From contig CAJNOJ010000230.1 of assembly GCA_905250025.1 (NCBI GenBank), forward strand, positions 62,001 to 126,000: 64,000 bases of DNA, in the 5' to 3' direction. This document shows, one piece after another, positions 35,713-51,251 of this stretch. The translations under genes and the position numbers were made by a program. Within the stretch, counting starts at the first letter, position 1. Each line of letters begins with the position of its first letter. The DNA comes from Adineta ricciae. Its lineage: Eukaryota; Rotifera; Eurotatoria; Adinetida; Adinetidae. Below the pieces are notes generated by a model. That model worked only from the letters and a program-made list of their open reading frames with translations, was not told where the DNA came from and searched no databases.

Positions 35713-37449
35713 CTATTGATATTGAAATGAAATGAAATAAGAAGAAAAAATGTTCTAAGAGTGTGTATGTGTGCATATACGTGCAACTTTGTACCCTTCC
35801 TCCCACGCTCACTTTCACTCGACTAACGATAGGGATATGCGACGTGACAAATGGTCAAGAATTTAGTCAACAGAAAGTGTATATGCATATGTCGATGGCT
35901 GTGTATTTGGAAGAAAGAAGGAAAAAAAGAAATCCGATCAGTATAAAAGAAAAGAGGAGAGAAAAAAATTCGAATTCAACGAAGGAATTAAAACTAAATC
36001 TTCAACTACCAGGGCAACAAGAAGTAAAACGAGTTCAATTATGTTGTTACTCGCTTTACCGTTATATATATAGCTTTCTCTCTCCGCTCGTTCATCTCAC
36101 ACATCAGTGAGCAGCAAGAAAGAAAGTAGTTTGATCATAAAAGATATTCATTAACGGATGTACATGCTATTTCTCTCGATTTAACTCGACATAGATTTTT
36201 TTCCTCTTATACATATCTCTCTCCCTCTTCCTTGTGTGTGTGTCTCTCGTTTTCGATGTCATTTGCTCTTCCTACTCTCCATTGATTTGGGCAAACAGGA
36301 GATGGATGAGTAGATATGAGTCTGTTTTATCTATCTATTGTATCGAAATAAGCGAGACAAATTTTCGATGAGAGGAAATTCGAATGAAGAAGATACGATC
36401 ACTTCGACATCTACATCGATACTTCTCGTTCAGAAGTTTCATTTTTTTCTTCGAGAACAAAGACATTGCATCTGATGATTAGTTATTACAAGCATCTGTC
36501 AGATGTATTTGTAGACAGAACCTACTGTGTGATGTGAGAACATGTTCTTCGTTTTCATAGTGTGTCTTAATCAGCAAACACTGTTTTATTGACAACAGCA
36601 CAAATATCAAGTTTGCTCTCCGGTTGCATATTTTCTTCGCTAGGAAGATCGATAATGAATGCCGTTTATTTGACGACTGACCGACGGTCAACAATTAGGT
36701 TGATTCTGACATCGGTGTCTCTAATTGACTGTATTTGATCATCAATCATCTCTCTTTCTTTTATTTTTATGATTCATCAGTTATTCCCGGACAAGAGCGG
36801 AAGCCATTCTTCACCACGAAGAGAAAGAAAAACGAACCGATATTATTCAACATGTACACATTCTTCTTTGTCTCAGTTTAAGTACGATGACGTGTCCATT
36901 ACCTATAGCATTTTTGTATTCATACTTCATATCAAAAGTGTCTTTCCTTTCAATCGATTGTTTTCATTTCACTCTTATGTTTATCTTTACCTGCATATAC
37001 TCACTTGAGGTGTTAGATCTCCTTCATATGAATAATACAAAAGTATAATTTGGTAATAAATTTTCTATTGTTTTGAAATAAAAGACATTTCTTTCTTTCT
37101 TTCTTTCATTCAATATACCAATGTTGAATGTCTAACGAAGTAAAGCAAAGCTTTATCAGATGTATATTTCATCACATGTTCGATCTTGCGTCAATCAGCG
37201 ATTAGAATCAACTTGTATAATCGCGTTGCCTTTTTTTTCTCGAAAAGAAAACAAAATATACACGCTAGAGTCTACGAATGAATATCTAAGAAAGTTGGGA
37301 GGCAAAGGAGAGGATGAAGAAGAGAATGTCTGGTTATCATTCGGGTATTGTTTAACTGCAGAATGGTCGATATTCAAGAGGAATATCTTCTGGTCGACGA
37401 ACTAAAATATACAAGCATGATTTAGTGGAAGACTTTGACTTTTTTAAAG
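35713..37449. other. Intergenic, 1.7 kb
   Basis: Probably holds the promoter and first exon of the disordered-protein gene, which I could not place. TC- and GA-rich patches; no recognisable ORF or RNA. Confidence 0.45.
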
Positions 37450-37788
37450 CTATTCCGAACCCATTAAACGTCGTTTGTAAACATTGAATTGATAGGCGTT
37501 TGCTTTATAGATCTCCTTACTTGCAATAATGACGGTGACTAAATCATCAAAGATATTCTCATGAATGTTATCTGTAGAAGATTATTCAAACATACAAAAC
37601 GCAGCGAAAGGAATGCCCCATACAACGTGTGGGATATGTTCCATAGAATAGTTGAGTACTGAACGACCCTTGATGGAATATGAAGAAATGAGCAAATTGT
37701 AGTAATACACATTGTCTCTTACTTGTGCAAGCCATGGTTGCCAGATTTGCTTGCGATGCATTAGTACAACACGATTATACAGACGCAT
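37450..37788 (-). CDS. 75-aa single-pass membrane protein, possibly mitochondrial
   Basis: Exons 37723-37788, 37596-37668, 37450-37538; introns 54 and 57 nt; 75 aa. All three join in frame and remove internal stops, which is strong support for a real small gene. Basic N-terminus (MRLYNRVVLMHRKQIWQPW), one hydrophobic span (about residues 32-53, HIPHVVWGIPFAAFF), and a basic hydrophilic C-tail ending YKRRLMGSE. Size, charge and single span resemble accessory subunits of mitochondrial inner-membrane complexes, but I cannot match one. It lies about 110 bp downstream of ADPRM on the same strand. Confidence 0.6.
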
Positions 37789-37898
37789 GGCGAAGAAAAA
37801 GAGTGTATATCTAAAAGGTGAGCAAAAACAAATTATATTGAATCTTGAAAAGAATTCATGCAGATAAGAAAATTCTTGTCGATTTTATCATATATGTT

Positions 37899-39021
37899 CT
37901 ATAACTGACAATCAATCTGGTAGGTACCAATACGGCCGACACCTTCGATTAAAATGAAGTCTTTGTAAACGTGAACTGTTGCGAATGAATTCGTGTTTGG
38001 TTCACATTCGATAACAGCATGCAGGGTTAAATGATGAATGTTTTTTCGGTCACGAAAGTAACCACCGTCATGATCGTGACCGCATATGTAAGCGAGAATG
38101 GTACCTTCAAATGTCCAGAGGAGATCTAATACTTCTTTGTAATTCCATAGAAGATCCAGAGGATCGCATGCACTCGGATGAATTGGGATGTGTCCTAGGA
38201 AGAAGGAGAGAAACTTTGATTGAGGAGATGGGAAACTGAATTGTACCTATGACAATGATTTTCTGCTGTTTTTCTTTAGCATCGGTTAACTGTTCTTTTA
38301 ACCATTCTATTTGTTTTGATGATATCCCACCGTTAAATTGAACAAATCTTCGTTGATGTCCGCGTAAGCCCGTCGGATCATTGCAACTTTCATTTTGATT
38401 GTACTTTCTGATCAATTCAATGGCTTGAGTATAGACTTTACTATCTTCTTCAATCCCTAATGCACTGAATTCATAGGTATCAAGTGCAAGAATTCGAAGT
38501 TGCGGACATACTTCAATGGTTCCATAGTGTCCTGGTGAAGTTATTTTCGTGTCAAATGAACATAACGGTCCATTCAATAGATCTGTTCGTGAGAAATTAT
38601 ACAATTCATGATTGCCCCAAATATGGTAAATGGGTAATGATGGAAAATGTTTGCGAAATGTTTCTAACACATCGTTTAGATCTTTGCTCGAAGTTTTATT
38701 TGTAAAACTAATTCCATCAATAATGTCACCGAGTTGAAGAATAAACGAGATTGGCTTTGTTGCACTTAACCAATGTTGACACGCTTCGTCGGTTAATTTC
38801 AGTGCATTTCGATACCGTCGCATGTGTGTTTTCGTGTAATTCCAGCGATCATCGTTATCTGCATACTGAATGTCAGTGATCATACCAAACGATACAATCG
38901 GTTTTATTGTTTCGTCATAATCGAATGGAGATTGATTGATATCGGGATCGGGCGCGGCAAACATCGATGGCACTGGCGGACTCGTGGATGTTTCATCTTC
39001 GTTTATGGCGACGTAAGCCAT
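37899..39021 (-). CDS. ADPRM: Mn-dependent ADP-ribose/CDP-alcohol diphosphatase
   Basis: Exons 38247-39021 and 37899-38194 over a 52-nt intron; 356 aa (human about 342). Calcineurin-like metallophosphatase motifs in order: MITDIQYAD (metal-binding Asp), LQLGDIID (GD..D), WGNHELYNF (GNHE), GHIPIHP (His) and ICGHDHDGGY (GHDH). The spacing NYTKTHMRRYRNALK after the first motif is specific to ADPRM rather than other phosphoesterases. The enzyme hydrolyses ADP-ribose and CDP-alcohols in the cytosol. All catalytic residues are present. Confidence 0.92.
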
Positions 39022-39379
39022 CTAGAAAAAAGCCGAGTCAAACATATAATATGCATGCAAACTTTTGTGTTGTAGTTTTATTGTTTCAAAGAGAAAAAAA
39101 TACAAGTAGTTATATCCGTATGAAAAAACGAAAGAAAGAAAGTGTATGTTAGAACAGAAATGTACAGTTAGATCAAAGAGAGAGATAGAGACAAATCTTG
39201 ATAGTTGATTGGTAAATGAATATGAATATAATGTATCAGTATCGTATTTTACAAAAGAAAAGGAGATTCCTCTTGGGAAGGTCTAAGCTCGTTTAGCTAA
39301 AAAGAACAGACGTTTTGAGTTTCTTTTATGACGGAAGATTAGTAGAGAAAAAGAGAAAAAAAAAAGAAAATAATTAATT
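39022..39379. other. Intergenic, 358 bp
   Basis: 5' flank of ADPRM and 3' flank of epsin. Nothing recognised. Confidence 0.5.
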
Positions 39380-41544
39380 TCACATAAATGGATTGCTTGA
39401 ATTGATTGATGATGTGGTGGTATTATTGAATGATGAAGGAATAAGTGGTGGTGGTAATGTTGAGCCTGTTGTGAAACCCACGTTATTCGACGAACTGAGT
39501 TGTTCAAGTGTTGGCGGTTTCATCGTATTCGCAAATGGATTGGGTGCTCGAGGAGCAGTTGAGCCAAATGGATTAGTACCTAGAAAGATGTACATAGAAT
39601 AGCTCGGAACAAGAATAGAATAGCATTCGTTTTTACTTTTTGGATCTGTAACGAGTTTATCGAGATTAACTAAATTACTAAAATTTTCGCCAAGGAAACT
39701 TTCTGGTGTTTTGCGCGACGCGGAAATATTTGGCGGAAATGGACTTGGATTAGTTGAATTGGAATTGCTATTGCTGCCAGCAATAGTTGGATATAGCATG
39801 CTGCCACCTGCAGGTAAGCCAACATTCGGTGGAGAAATCGAACCTGATAGATTATTATTGTTATCATTTAGCGTGCTGCTGGTAGCAGTAGTCGGTGGAA
39901 ATGTTGTTGATGGCATATTCCATGGATTCGATGATGCTTGTTGTTGCCCATTGGTATTCGTGGCAATATCTAAACAAGAAGATACTCATCACATAGATCC
40001 TATAATCATCGACCAGTAGCGAACGTCTGAGAATATGTTATCGAGAAATTCTTACTTGCGCTCGCTCCAAAAAATTCACTTAATTCATTATCAATTGTTT
40101 TTGAAGTAGTGGACGGTGGAGACGTGGTGGTAGTTGTTGCTGCTGCTGATGGCTTGTGAAGGCCATTGGCACCAACACCCCATGGATCAGCAATATTAAC
40201 GGAAAGACCTGTACTATTATTGTTACTTTTATGATTATTATCGCCCCACGGATTAGCATGAGTGTCGGAAGTTGACGTTCCTGATTGCCATGGATCGCTC
40301 ATTGCTGCCGCTGCTGCTGTTGTTGTTGTGTTTGCAGAAGTACGACCACTTGGTTCTGATGACCATGGATCATCTAGATGAGGAAGAGAAATTGTAAAAT
40401 CTGGAAGTGAAAGATTTTTTGTATGCACTTGTAGATGTGGTAAAACCGAGATGAGTCGATGGTCGATTATTAGGTGGATTCCAACCCATACTTGTCGTTG
40501 TTGCTGACGCATAGGGATCTTGATGATGATTCGCATCGAAAAGATTTGAATTAGTATTGAAATCAAAGCCCTACAATGCAAGAGCATCGATATAGTTTGT
40601 TGTTGTCGTAAACAAAAGTCGATTTACTTGTGTATGAAGAGCATCAGGTGAACCTTCATTGACAGATCGTTCTAAGGCAATTTTAAGTTTCAAGTCATCG
40701 TTACGACGGCGTCTTTCTTGGTCTTCAGCCTAGACAGTCAAACATTTATAAATCAACTACTCTCTTCATCTTTTCACATACTTCACGTTGAGATTCTGCT
40801 AAAGCGATTTGCATTTGCAGTTGTTCTTCCTCTTGATTTGCTGGTTGTACGAAATCTTTTCCGGCTGCAGCATGTAGGTTATCATTAAATGATGACGAAC
40901 GATGTGCAATCGAATTAGTTGTATACGGATATGACGTCATACCAAAGCTATCTCCGCCTTCGGCACTGTTGCGCCGCATCGATGTTGAATTGGCTGGACG
41001 GGCATATGTGACAGCACCACTTGAATCCATTCCCATTGCTTGTCTTGAAAAACGTTCACGCGCTTCTTGCGCTTTGCGACGTTCGTTACGTAAACGTTCA
41101 TCATCTTTGAGTAAGGCAACCAACTGTTTGGCTTTTTCACGAACATTATACCCTTGATCTTTTTGTTCTTCGACATATTGAAAATCTTTCAAAGTTTGGA
41201 TGGCAAAGATATTCTCTTTACATTGTTGACTAACACGTTCGTTGCCATATTTTATCAGATGATCAAGTAAGACTAAGGATTTGTAGACATGTCGCCAGTT
41301 TTTGCCGTGATCGTTTAAACGCTTCCAGATAACTAAAACAATGGAAGTGAGATGTTTTTTTCCGCAGATTTCATTGTTTACTTGGCATAATTTCAGCGTA
41401 GGCAACAACGTTATCGGTTAAGTCAGCTATTTCATGCATCAATGCTGGCGATGGTCCCCAAGCATCGTTCGATGTCGCCGACCGAACTTTACGCTGAGCT
41501 TCGGTATAATTATAAATAACATTTCGTACACCGCGAGCAAGCAT
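39380..41544 (-). CDS. EPN: Epsin, clathrin adaptor
   Basis: Seven exons: 41382-41544, 40782-41332, 40628-40729, 40429-40570, 40056-40373, 39637-39969, 39380-39579; introns 49-86 nt; 602 aa. ENTH domain at residues about 1-140, with NVIYNYTEAQRKVRSATSND, IWKRLNDHGKNWRHVYKSL and ERVSQQCKENIFAIQTLKDF. It binds PI(4,5)P2 and bends membranes. Two ubiquitin-interacting motifs follow (LQMQIALAESQRE and LKLKIALERSVNE), then AP2-binding DPW repeats (DPWSS, DPWQS, DPWGV, NPW), and NPF repeats for EH-domain partners (TNPFG, PNPFAN and the C-terminal NPFM). This is the textbook epsin order, acting in clathrin endocytosis and Notch-ligand internalisation. Confidence 0.95.
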
Positions 41545-41687
41545 CGGACAGGAACGGCTTCTTCTTTTCTATATAGTTCAAAGTTAATATCTAAAAATCA
41601 TATACGGATAGTCATTATGATAAAATGAAACAGAAAAGAAAAACTGAGATTATTTAATAAATTAACTCAAACTGAAATATCATTGCT

Positions 41688-42571
41688 TCAAACAAGTTTC
41701 TTCGCTTCAAAAAAACCTTTAAGATGACGCATTTGCCAGAATCCAGCGATGACTAGGACGAATAATTGAGCAACCGACCACCACAATACGCGTTGATTCG
41801 TTGATTCACTTGTATTACGAAAACGTTCTTCTCGATAACGTTGATAGCTTTGTTCTTTTGTTCTAAACCAAAATAGCAACTTATTAGTTCGAAGAATATC
41901 ACGAAAACAAAAAACAATCAAGTCACGTTATTGTTTTGCATATTTACAAATAATTATCTTCGACATAGAGGCTCAGGTATCGATCGCTCGATGATTCATA
42001 CATGCAGGAGAATGTTATGCATATCTACGTACATTTGTTCAACTTGATCTAGTAATTGTCGAACTCGCAGTTGAAGTTCAGTTAACTTTTCATGTGCGCT
42101 GACACTTTGATAATCAACAGCATGTTCGCCGACATCAATATCCAAATGAACACGCTAAAATCGAAAGAAAACAATTCGAACAATGTCTTAACATTCCTGA
42201 GGATTATCTACCAATTTTTGCCCTCCAAACCAAGCAGTTGAGTTTGAGAACAAACAGATCACATGTTCACCTGGAGTATGTGAAGTAAAGGTAAACCGTC
42301 CTTCGCTTGTATACAATTTCGAAAGAACAATCTTATCATCTGGATCTTTCACTTCCACATGCATACCAATACCAGGTGTGGATGGCAGATAGGCATTCGA
42401 CTTCTCATCGAATAATTCCACTTTGTATTTACCGATAACTAATGTGTCATCGGGAATTTCTTCGATAAAGCATTTGCGTTCGGTTTCACCGATGTGAAAA
42501 TAGAGTGAAGAAGATAAAGAGATCAACTGCAGACAACAAAAGATGAAAATGAAAATCGATGGGATATTCAT
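41688..42571 (-). CDS. TMED9: p24/emp24 cargo receptor, TMED4/9 subfamily
   Basis: Exons 42212-42571, 42033-42154, 41688-41862; introns 57 and 170 nt; 218 aa. Signal peptide (1-22), GOLD domain starting [20 protein letters not shown] with its conserved Cys pair, then [15 protein letters not shown] and a coiled-coil [18 protein letters not shown]. One membrane span follows RVLWWSVAQ. The cytosolic tail GFFEAKKLV carries the FF (COPII) and KKxx-type (COPI) signals. RVHLDI places it in the TMED4/TMED9 group, which cycles between ER and Golgi. Confidence 0.95.
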
Positions 42572-43102
42572 GATTTCGATCTAAACATAGATATGTCTGT
42601 GCAAATGTCAAAAACAAAACAAGGAAAATAACGAAATGGTTTTCTTCGAATTTATTTAGTAGGTGGTAAAAGAGAAAATATTTGTTACGTGTTTCTTCTT
42701 CTTCTTCTTCTTCTTTTTCTATACTAGGAAGACGACAACCAATCAGCAGGGTCGATACAAAACATCTGCATTAATGATCAACATATCGAAGAAAAGCACA
42801 CTTCTTTCAGGGAGGACATCTCGATGTTACTATGGACTAATCCAACGTTTATTTGTTGGATTTTTGGATTTTTTGAAATTATTATCTAGTTTTTCGAGTT
42901 CGTCTATGTCATAGAGGAAATTTTTCAAATTCATTCAGCCAATATCGATGATGATTCAATTTACACGATTATCAATTCTATGAAAGTGTATTCAAGACGG
43001 GACTGAGATTTGGCTGAATAGAAACCTTTCGCTCTCTCTCTCTCGCACGTGAAAAAAGTCGTTCTAAGTTGTTTACTTTCGTTTTCAGATTCATCCTAGC
43101 AA
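42572..43102. other. 531-bp bidirectional promoter between TMED and RPS3A
   Basis: Head-to-head spacing of two housekeeping genes. It contains a CTT repeat at about 42693-42715 and a CT tract near 43033. A TTTTCAG just before the RPS3A ATG may end a 5' UTR intron. Confidence 0.5.
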
Positions 43103-44225
43103 ATGGCCATCGGCAAGAACAAAAACGTCACAAAAGGTGGCAAAAAGGGAGGAAAAAAGAAAGTGTAAGTTGCTCGACTTCGAACATCTTCCGAAAATTG
43201 TGCGAGACTTTCTCGTCTAGTGCTGATCCATTCTCGAAAAAAGATTGGTATGATATTAAAGCACCAGCTAACTTCGAAGTACGTAACCTCGGTCGTACAC
43301 TCGTCTCACGAACAACCGGCACCAGTATGTGTCTATTTCTCTCGGTTGGTTCTTTGAAATAACTGTTTGCGTTTCAATAGAAATCGCTTCCGATGCTTTG
43401 AAAGGTCGTGTATTTGAATCGTCACTCGGTGATTTAGTCAAACACGATGATGAAGATAGCCATCGCAAATTTCGATTTGTTTGTGAAGACGTCCAGGGTC
43501 GTCACTGCCTAACTAACTTCCATGGTATGGATATGACCACAGATCGTCTTCGTATGCTCATCAAGAAATGGCAGGTAAATCGAGATGAATCATTGGGATA
43601 GATCGAGTTTTTCAATCAAATTTTACGTGTAGACATTAGTTGAAGCTCAAGCTGATGTTCGTACATCTGATGGTTATCTTTTACGTATTTTCTGCATTGG
43701 TTTCACCCAAAAAATGCGCGGTCAAATCAAAAAAACATCCTATGCCCAACATACACAAGTTTGTCCATGTTTTTCTCTAAAATGAATCCATAAACTTCAG
43801 TTTCGACTAGATCAAAGCCATCCGCAAGAAAATGGTTGAAATTATGACACGTGACATTGCTGGTAGTGAATTGAAAGAGGTTGTTAACAAACTGTAAGCA
43901 CTCTTATCGATGAACTTCGATAGAAAATACATTCGACTGTTTGTTTTTAGTATTCCGAATAGTATCGGATCCGAAATCGAAAAAACTTGTCGTGGAATCT
44001 ATCCACTACAAAATGTTAACATCCGCAAAGTGAAAGTGTTGAAGAGACCGAAATTTGATGGTAAGCGACCTTTCGGTCGGGGAAATTTTTATTCACTGTT
44101 GATTTTTAGTTGCACGTCTTATGGAAATGCATGGTGAAAGTTATAGCAGTGTAACTGTCGATGAAAAAGGTCAACGCATCGAACGCGGCGATGGTTATGA
44201 ACCACCAGTACAAAGTTCTGTTTAG
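43103..44225 (+). CDS. RPS3A: 40S ribosomal protein eS1 (S3a)
   Basis: Seven exons: 43103-43164, 43221-43324, 43381-43574, 43633-43758, 43811-43893, 43951-44060, 44110-44225; introns 49-58 nt; exactly 264 aa, the same length as human RPS3A. Starts [20 protein letters not shown] and continues [19 protein letters not shown], the invariant eS1 signature; later [24 protein letters not shown], and [16 protein letters not shown] residues; ends near [10 protein letters not shown] structural protein of the small ribosomal subunit. AATAAA at 44335-44340. Confidence 0.97.
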
Positions 44226-44334
44226 ATAATCAACAACAATTTTCTACATAAACAGAGTTCACATTCGATCACACTCTGTCTGAATAAGAAAAAAATATAC
44301 ATACATATAACGATTCTTGTTTTGAACCGTTAAG

Positions 44335-44340
44335 AATAAA
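44335..44340 (+). promoter_or_regulatory. Polyadenylation signal of RPS3A
   Basis: AATAAA about 110 nt past the RPS3A stop. Confidence 0.55.
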
Positions 44341-45096
44341 AATCGTAAAACAAAACAAATCTGAATTCGCTTTCTATTGCATGTGACTGAAATCCGTATA
44401 TGATGATTCAATTAACAAAAACATGGAAGATGAAGACACACCTTTTTTTCCTTCATACTGATGCGAAGGTTAGTTTCGAGCTTCAATGTTGTTTCGTGTC
44501 AATGTATATGGTGACAGCACTTTCATATCGTGTCAGACCCATGCTTTTCGGCTATTTTAGATATTCTTTTGGAAAAGAAACGTTAAACCGACAGCTCTAA
44601 ACTAAACACTCGACTAGACGAATTATTCTGACAATATCTCTCGTCTAGAATGATAGCAAATAGATATATTCTTTGTTATTCTCGCCTTCGATATCCCTCG
44701 ATGAAATAATGATTTTCCTTTACTATTCGTCTGATTATTTCTGCTTAAAATCAATGATAATGTTCGTACATTGACCTTATTGGCTTTTCTCAGTAAGTCA
44801 TGCTCCGACGGTCGGATATTGGTTTGTGTTACATTCAATAGTGTTATATACATTTGTAAAGGCGGACTATACATGATATGTCTATTCGGATGTTGACGGC
44901 CATGCTTTTTTTCTTTTCTTTCTTCTGTTCTCTTTATAAATCATGACTTGTCGTCAATATGTAAGCAAAAGAAAATAAGAATATGTTTCATATCGTCATT
45001 CATCATCATATTCGTTCTATAAGAAAGCAGCAATAAGCAAAGACTACGTTGCATTTCATCATCATCATTATTATTAGATTCCTTCACCTGGCGCCA

Positions 45097-45103
45097 TATA
45101 AAA
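45097..45103 (+). promoter_or_regulatory. TATA box of GFAT
   Basis: TATAAAA 65 bp upstream of the GFAT ATG, in the context GCGCCATATAAAAACACG. Confidence 0.6.
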
Positions 45104-45161
45104 ACACGATTTTTTCCATTTCAGATTGAAACTACTAGTTAAAAAAACCTAAAAAACAATC

Positions 45162-48336
<3,175 letters not shown>

Positions 48337-49044
48337 GCGGTTCATGATTGAATCTCAATGGTAACATTATGCCGTTCAATTTCTCGGAGAATATCCGTCT
48401 TTCTTTTATGTATGATCTTATCTGAAAAAAAAACACCGTATACATTTATTCTTATTTATCAATATCGTTGTTGTTATTTCTTGACTTTTAACCTCATTTG
48501 CATCGCTATTCTTTTTTTTCTCTTATTATCAATGGTTTATTTGCATTTACAATAAGTTAAAATAAAAAAAACGAAAAAGTTTTCTTTTCGAAATGAAACA
48601 TTCGCTCACGTTTGTTCTCACATGTCTTGATACATCATCTACAAGAACTAAGCAAAGCATCTTCTACTGGAAAGGCAGTGAGCGAAAGATCTTGTTTGAC
48701 CTTTTTTAAGCTTGAAAGTTATGGAGTTGATTTCCAATAGCTATTTTTACTTGCATTTTTTACGCAACGATGGCTGAAATAGGTTCAATGGAGTTCTTTG
48801 AGAGAACACAAAGCTAAAATAGAAGTCAATGAAGACAAAAGGCATCAACGAACGTTCTGAAAAATGGAATCAACACAAAGGTAATTCCCTCAAGTAGCGA
48901 CGAACTTCTGATGCACATTTCCGTTTAGCTGACATTCATTAAAACGGAAGAACACATTATCAGTATTCTATCAAACGTAATTAGCTCTCTTTTTCCTATT
49001 ATGAAAACATTTTTTCTCTTTGCAAGACAGATGATCGGATAAAC
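48337..49044. other. Intergenic, 708 bp
   Basis: GFAT 3' UTR with AATAAA at 48561-48566, then the 5' flank of the F-box gene. Confidence 0.55.
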
Positions 49045-49965
49045 ATGACGAGTCTGTTCGAACATCTACCAAATGAACTGATCTACGATGTATTTCAATA
49101 CTTGGATACCCGAGATTTGTATTATGGATTTTGGAGATTGAACAGTCGATTGAATGCGATTCTTCGATCTCTGAGAAACCTGTCACTGACTATGGACAAA
49201 AATGATCCGGCGTTGATTTCTGTATTTTCTCCGCGGGTTGTTCAACTCAAACTGAACACTTGGCATGAAATTGATTTAACGCGCTTCTCAAAATTGAGAG
49301 TCTTGATTTTACAGAGGACAACGCGTTTTCAAGTGGCACAAATTCGACCCCATGTAATTCCTTATCTGAGATATTTATCTCTATCGTTAGCATTCGATTT
49401 CTGGTCATCAGCTCAACTCGCTGAAGATGTCTTCTCCAACGGGTTTCCTTTATTACGATATGCTGACTTAGGTCGTGTAGATGTCCCGTATACACGTTCA
49501 TGGTCGTTATCTCCACATCTTCTATCTGTGTGCGTCTGCTCGGGTGATCCAATTATAATACCATTGATTCTCGTTTCATGTCCATATTTGCGCAGTTTAC
49601 AAGTACAAGTTTTCGGTGACAATCATCATATTGATCTCCCTACATTAAGATTAAATCACCCGTTGAAACGCTTTACTTTCGTAGATTCGTATGGAGTTTT
49701 ATCACTAAGTGACATGAGTCTTCTCCTCAGCTATGTTCTCAGTGTTGAATATATTCATTTAACATTATTTGAAATATCTTTTACACGTCTGGCTAGCATT
49801 CTCAATCATCATCTGCATCGTTTGAAAACATTCGATTGTTATATCCACGATTCAGCTGTAAACGCAGATCTCGATGAGATAAGAGCAATGAATCCGTGTT
49901 TCGAACGAATACAATACTACGAAAAAAGTCACGGTGTTCGTTACTTTACAAATAAACAGCTGTGA
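49045..49965 (+). CDS. F-box protein with leucine-rich C-terminal region
   Basis: Single exon, 306 aa. F-box at residues about 4-45: FEHLPNELIYDVFQYLDTRD followed by FWRLNSRLNAIL. The rest shows irregular leucine-rich strands (LRVLILQ, LRYLSLS, LRSLQVQVF, LKRFTFVDS, LKTFDCYIH). It should bridge SKP1 in an SCF ubiquitin ligase and bind substrate through the LRR-like part. Intronless F-box genes of this style are often multi-copy in invertebrates. The substrate is unknown. Confidence 0.82.
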   Translation: MTSLFEHLPNELIYDVFQYLDTRDLYYGFWRLNSRLNAILRSLRNLSLTMDKNDPALISVFSPRVVQLKLNTWHEIDLTRFSKLRVLILQRTTRFQVAQIRPHVIPYLRYLSLSLAFDFWSSAQLAEDVFSNGFPLLRYADLGRVDVPYTRSWSLSPHLLSVCVCSGDPIIIPLILVSCPYLRSLQVQVFGDNHHIDLPTLRLNHPLKRFTFVDSYGVLSLSDMSLLLSYVLSVEYIHLTLFEISFTRLASILNHHLHRLKTFDCYIHDSAVNADLDEIRAMNPCFERIQYYEKSHGVRYFTNKQL

Positions 49966-50186
49966 TTGTTGCAAACGTGTTATTTTTTTTCCATTAATAA
50001 ACGAAATTATCCACTAAAATTTGACCAGTCAGTCAATCAGTCGATTGAAGTATTCTATACTTATTTACTGACATGAATAATATTTGCGTCATAGTTTGTT
50101 TTCTTCTGTGCATGAGTCACACGTGCACGAAGCTAGAAAATATAAAAGCGAATGAAATAATTCCGAGATTACATACGACACTCATA

Positions 50187-51251
50187 ATGAATTACTTTGA
50201 TAAATTACCTGATGAATTGTTGGAAAAGATATTTTCGTCGTTTCAAGCTCGACTTCCCCTCGAACGATTCAATCACGCTTTTCGGGAGGATAACGCGTAT
50301 TATTTTAATTATTCATTACAACAGCCGTTACTGAAACAAACGCATAAAGATATATCTAATCTATCATTAGTCTGCCGTCGGTTTCATCAAATCATTCATG
50401 CTAGAGGTTTCTGGGAACGCAAATGCCGCGACGAACATGTCTTACTACCTGATCAACATTTTCCTGAACAATTTGCTGCATATGAACAACTTTACGTTAA
50501 CAATCCATTCCATCCGGCGTATAACCTACTTAAATCAGATCGATGGACTAAATCGAACGGTGGTCAGTCACGGATTGAAAATGATCCGTGTGGTAGTCAT
50601 CGACTTTACGATGAATTCGGTCGTCTAGCACCTTGTCGAGTAACATCGTATATCTTTACAACATTTCGTCAGCGACGAGTAAATCTTTCTGATGCAGAAC
50701 TTCTCTTAAATAATGCAAGTGTTCTGAGAAATATCTCGATTTTCACAATAGAAATATTTGTTTAGTCTGTGGATTTACGACCTGTCATTGAATTCTCTGT
50801 TTGTGTGGCTGCTCGATGGGATTGTGGAGCTCGCTGTATATTGTCTCTTTCGTTCTCAGATGGACATGCGTGGCGCCATGGAAGACGCTTCCCTCAATGG
50901 AATGATAAAAAATGGCATCGAATAACTTATCGATATGGAGAATACACCCAATATCCTTCATGGGTTGATGTTAGCATAGCTGGCAGTGATACACAATTTT
51001 GGGCAGGATTTTATGGAGTTAAATTTGCACAACCACGTCTTCGATTATTACTCCGTACAAACGAAAATCAGACTAATGAAGAAAGTGTAGTTACAATTGA
51101 ACCGAAAGAAGAAGACGAACTTGAACAGGCTGTTGCAAGAGAAACTGAGGAAGACAATATTTCTGTTGAGACGGTTGATTCTTCCTCTGAAGCAGAAGAA
51201 GAAGAAGAAGAAGAACCTGTCGGCGATAACTCTTTCGATGACGAAGACTAG
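50187..51251 (+). CDS. F-box protein with FBA (sugar-binding type) domain
   Basis: Exons 50187-50720 and 50766-51251, joined over a 45-nt intron with a weak GTTCTG donor; 339 aa. An ATG at 50073 would add a hydrophobic leader; I prefer 50187, which starts at the F-box (MNYFDKLPDELLEKIFSSF). The second half matches the F-box-associated domain of FBXO2/6/44: NPFHPAYNLL, PCRVTSYIF, VNLSDAELLLNNAS, VAARWDCGARC, WHRITYRY and DTQFWAGFYG. In vertebrates that domain binds high-mannose glycans on misfolded glycoproteins for ER-associated degradation. An acidic tail of E and D residues ends the protein. A longer intron from 50680 would delete a conserved strand, so the short one is preferred. Confidence 0.82.

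Larger units (their letters stand above)
44226..45161. other. Intergenic, 936 bp
   Basis: RPS3A 3' UTR and GFAT promoter. Small ORFs are unsupported. TATA box at 45097-45103. Confidence 0.55.

Noticed and set aside
39393..40019. Plus-strand ORFs over the epsin gene
   Set aside because: Shadow frames of the Asn/Ser/Pro-rich epsin exons on the minus strand.
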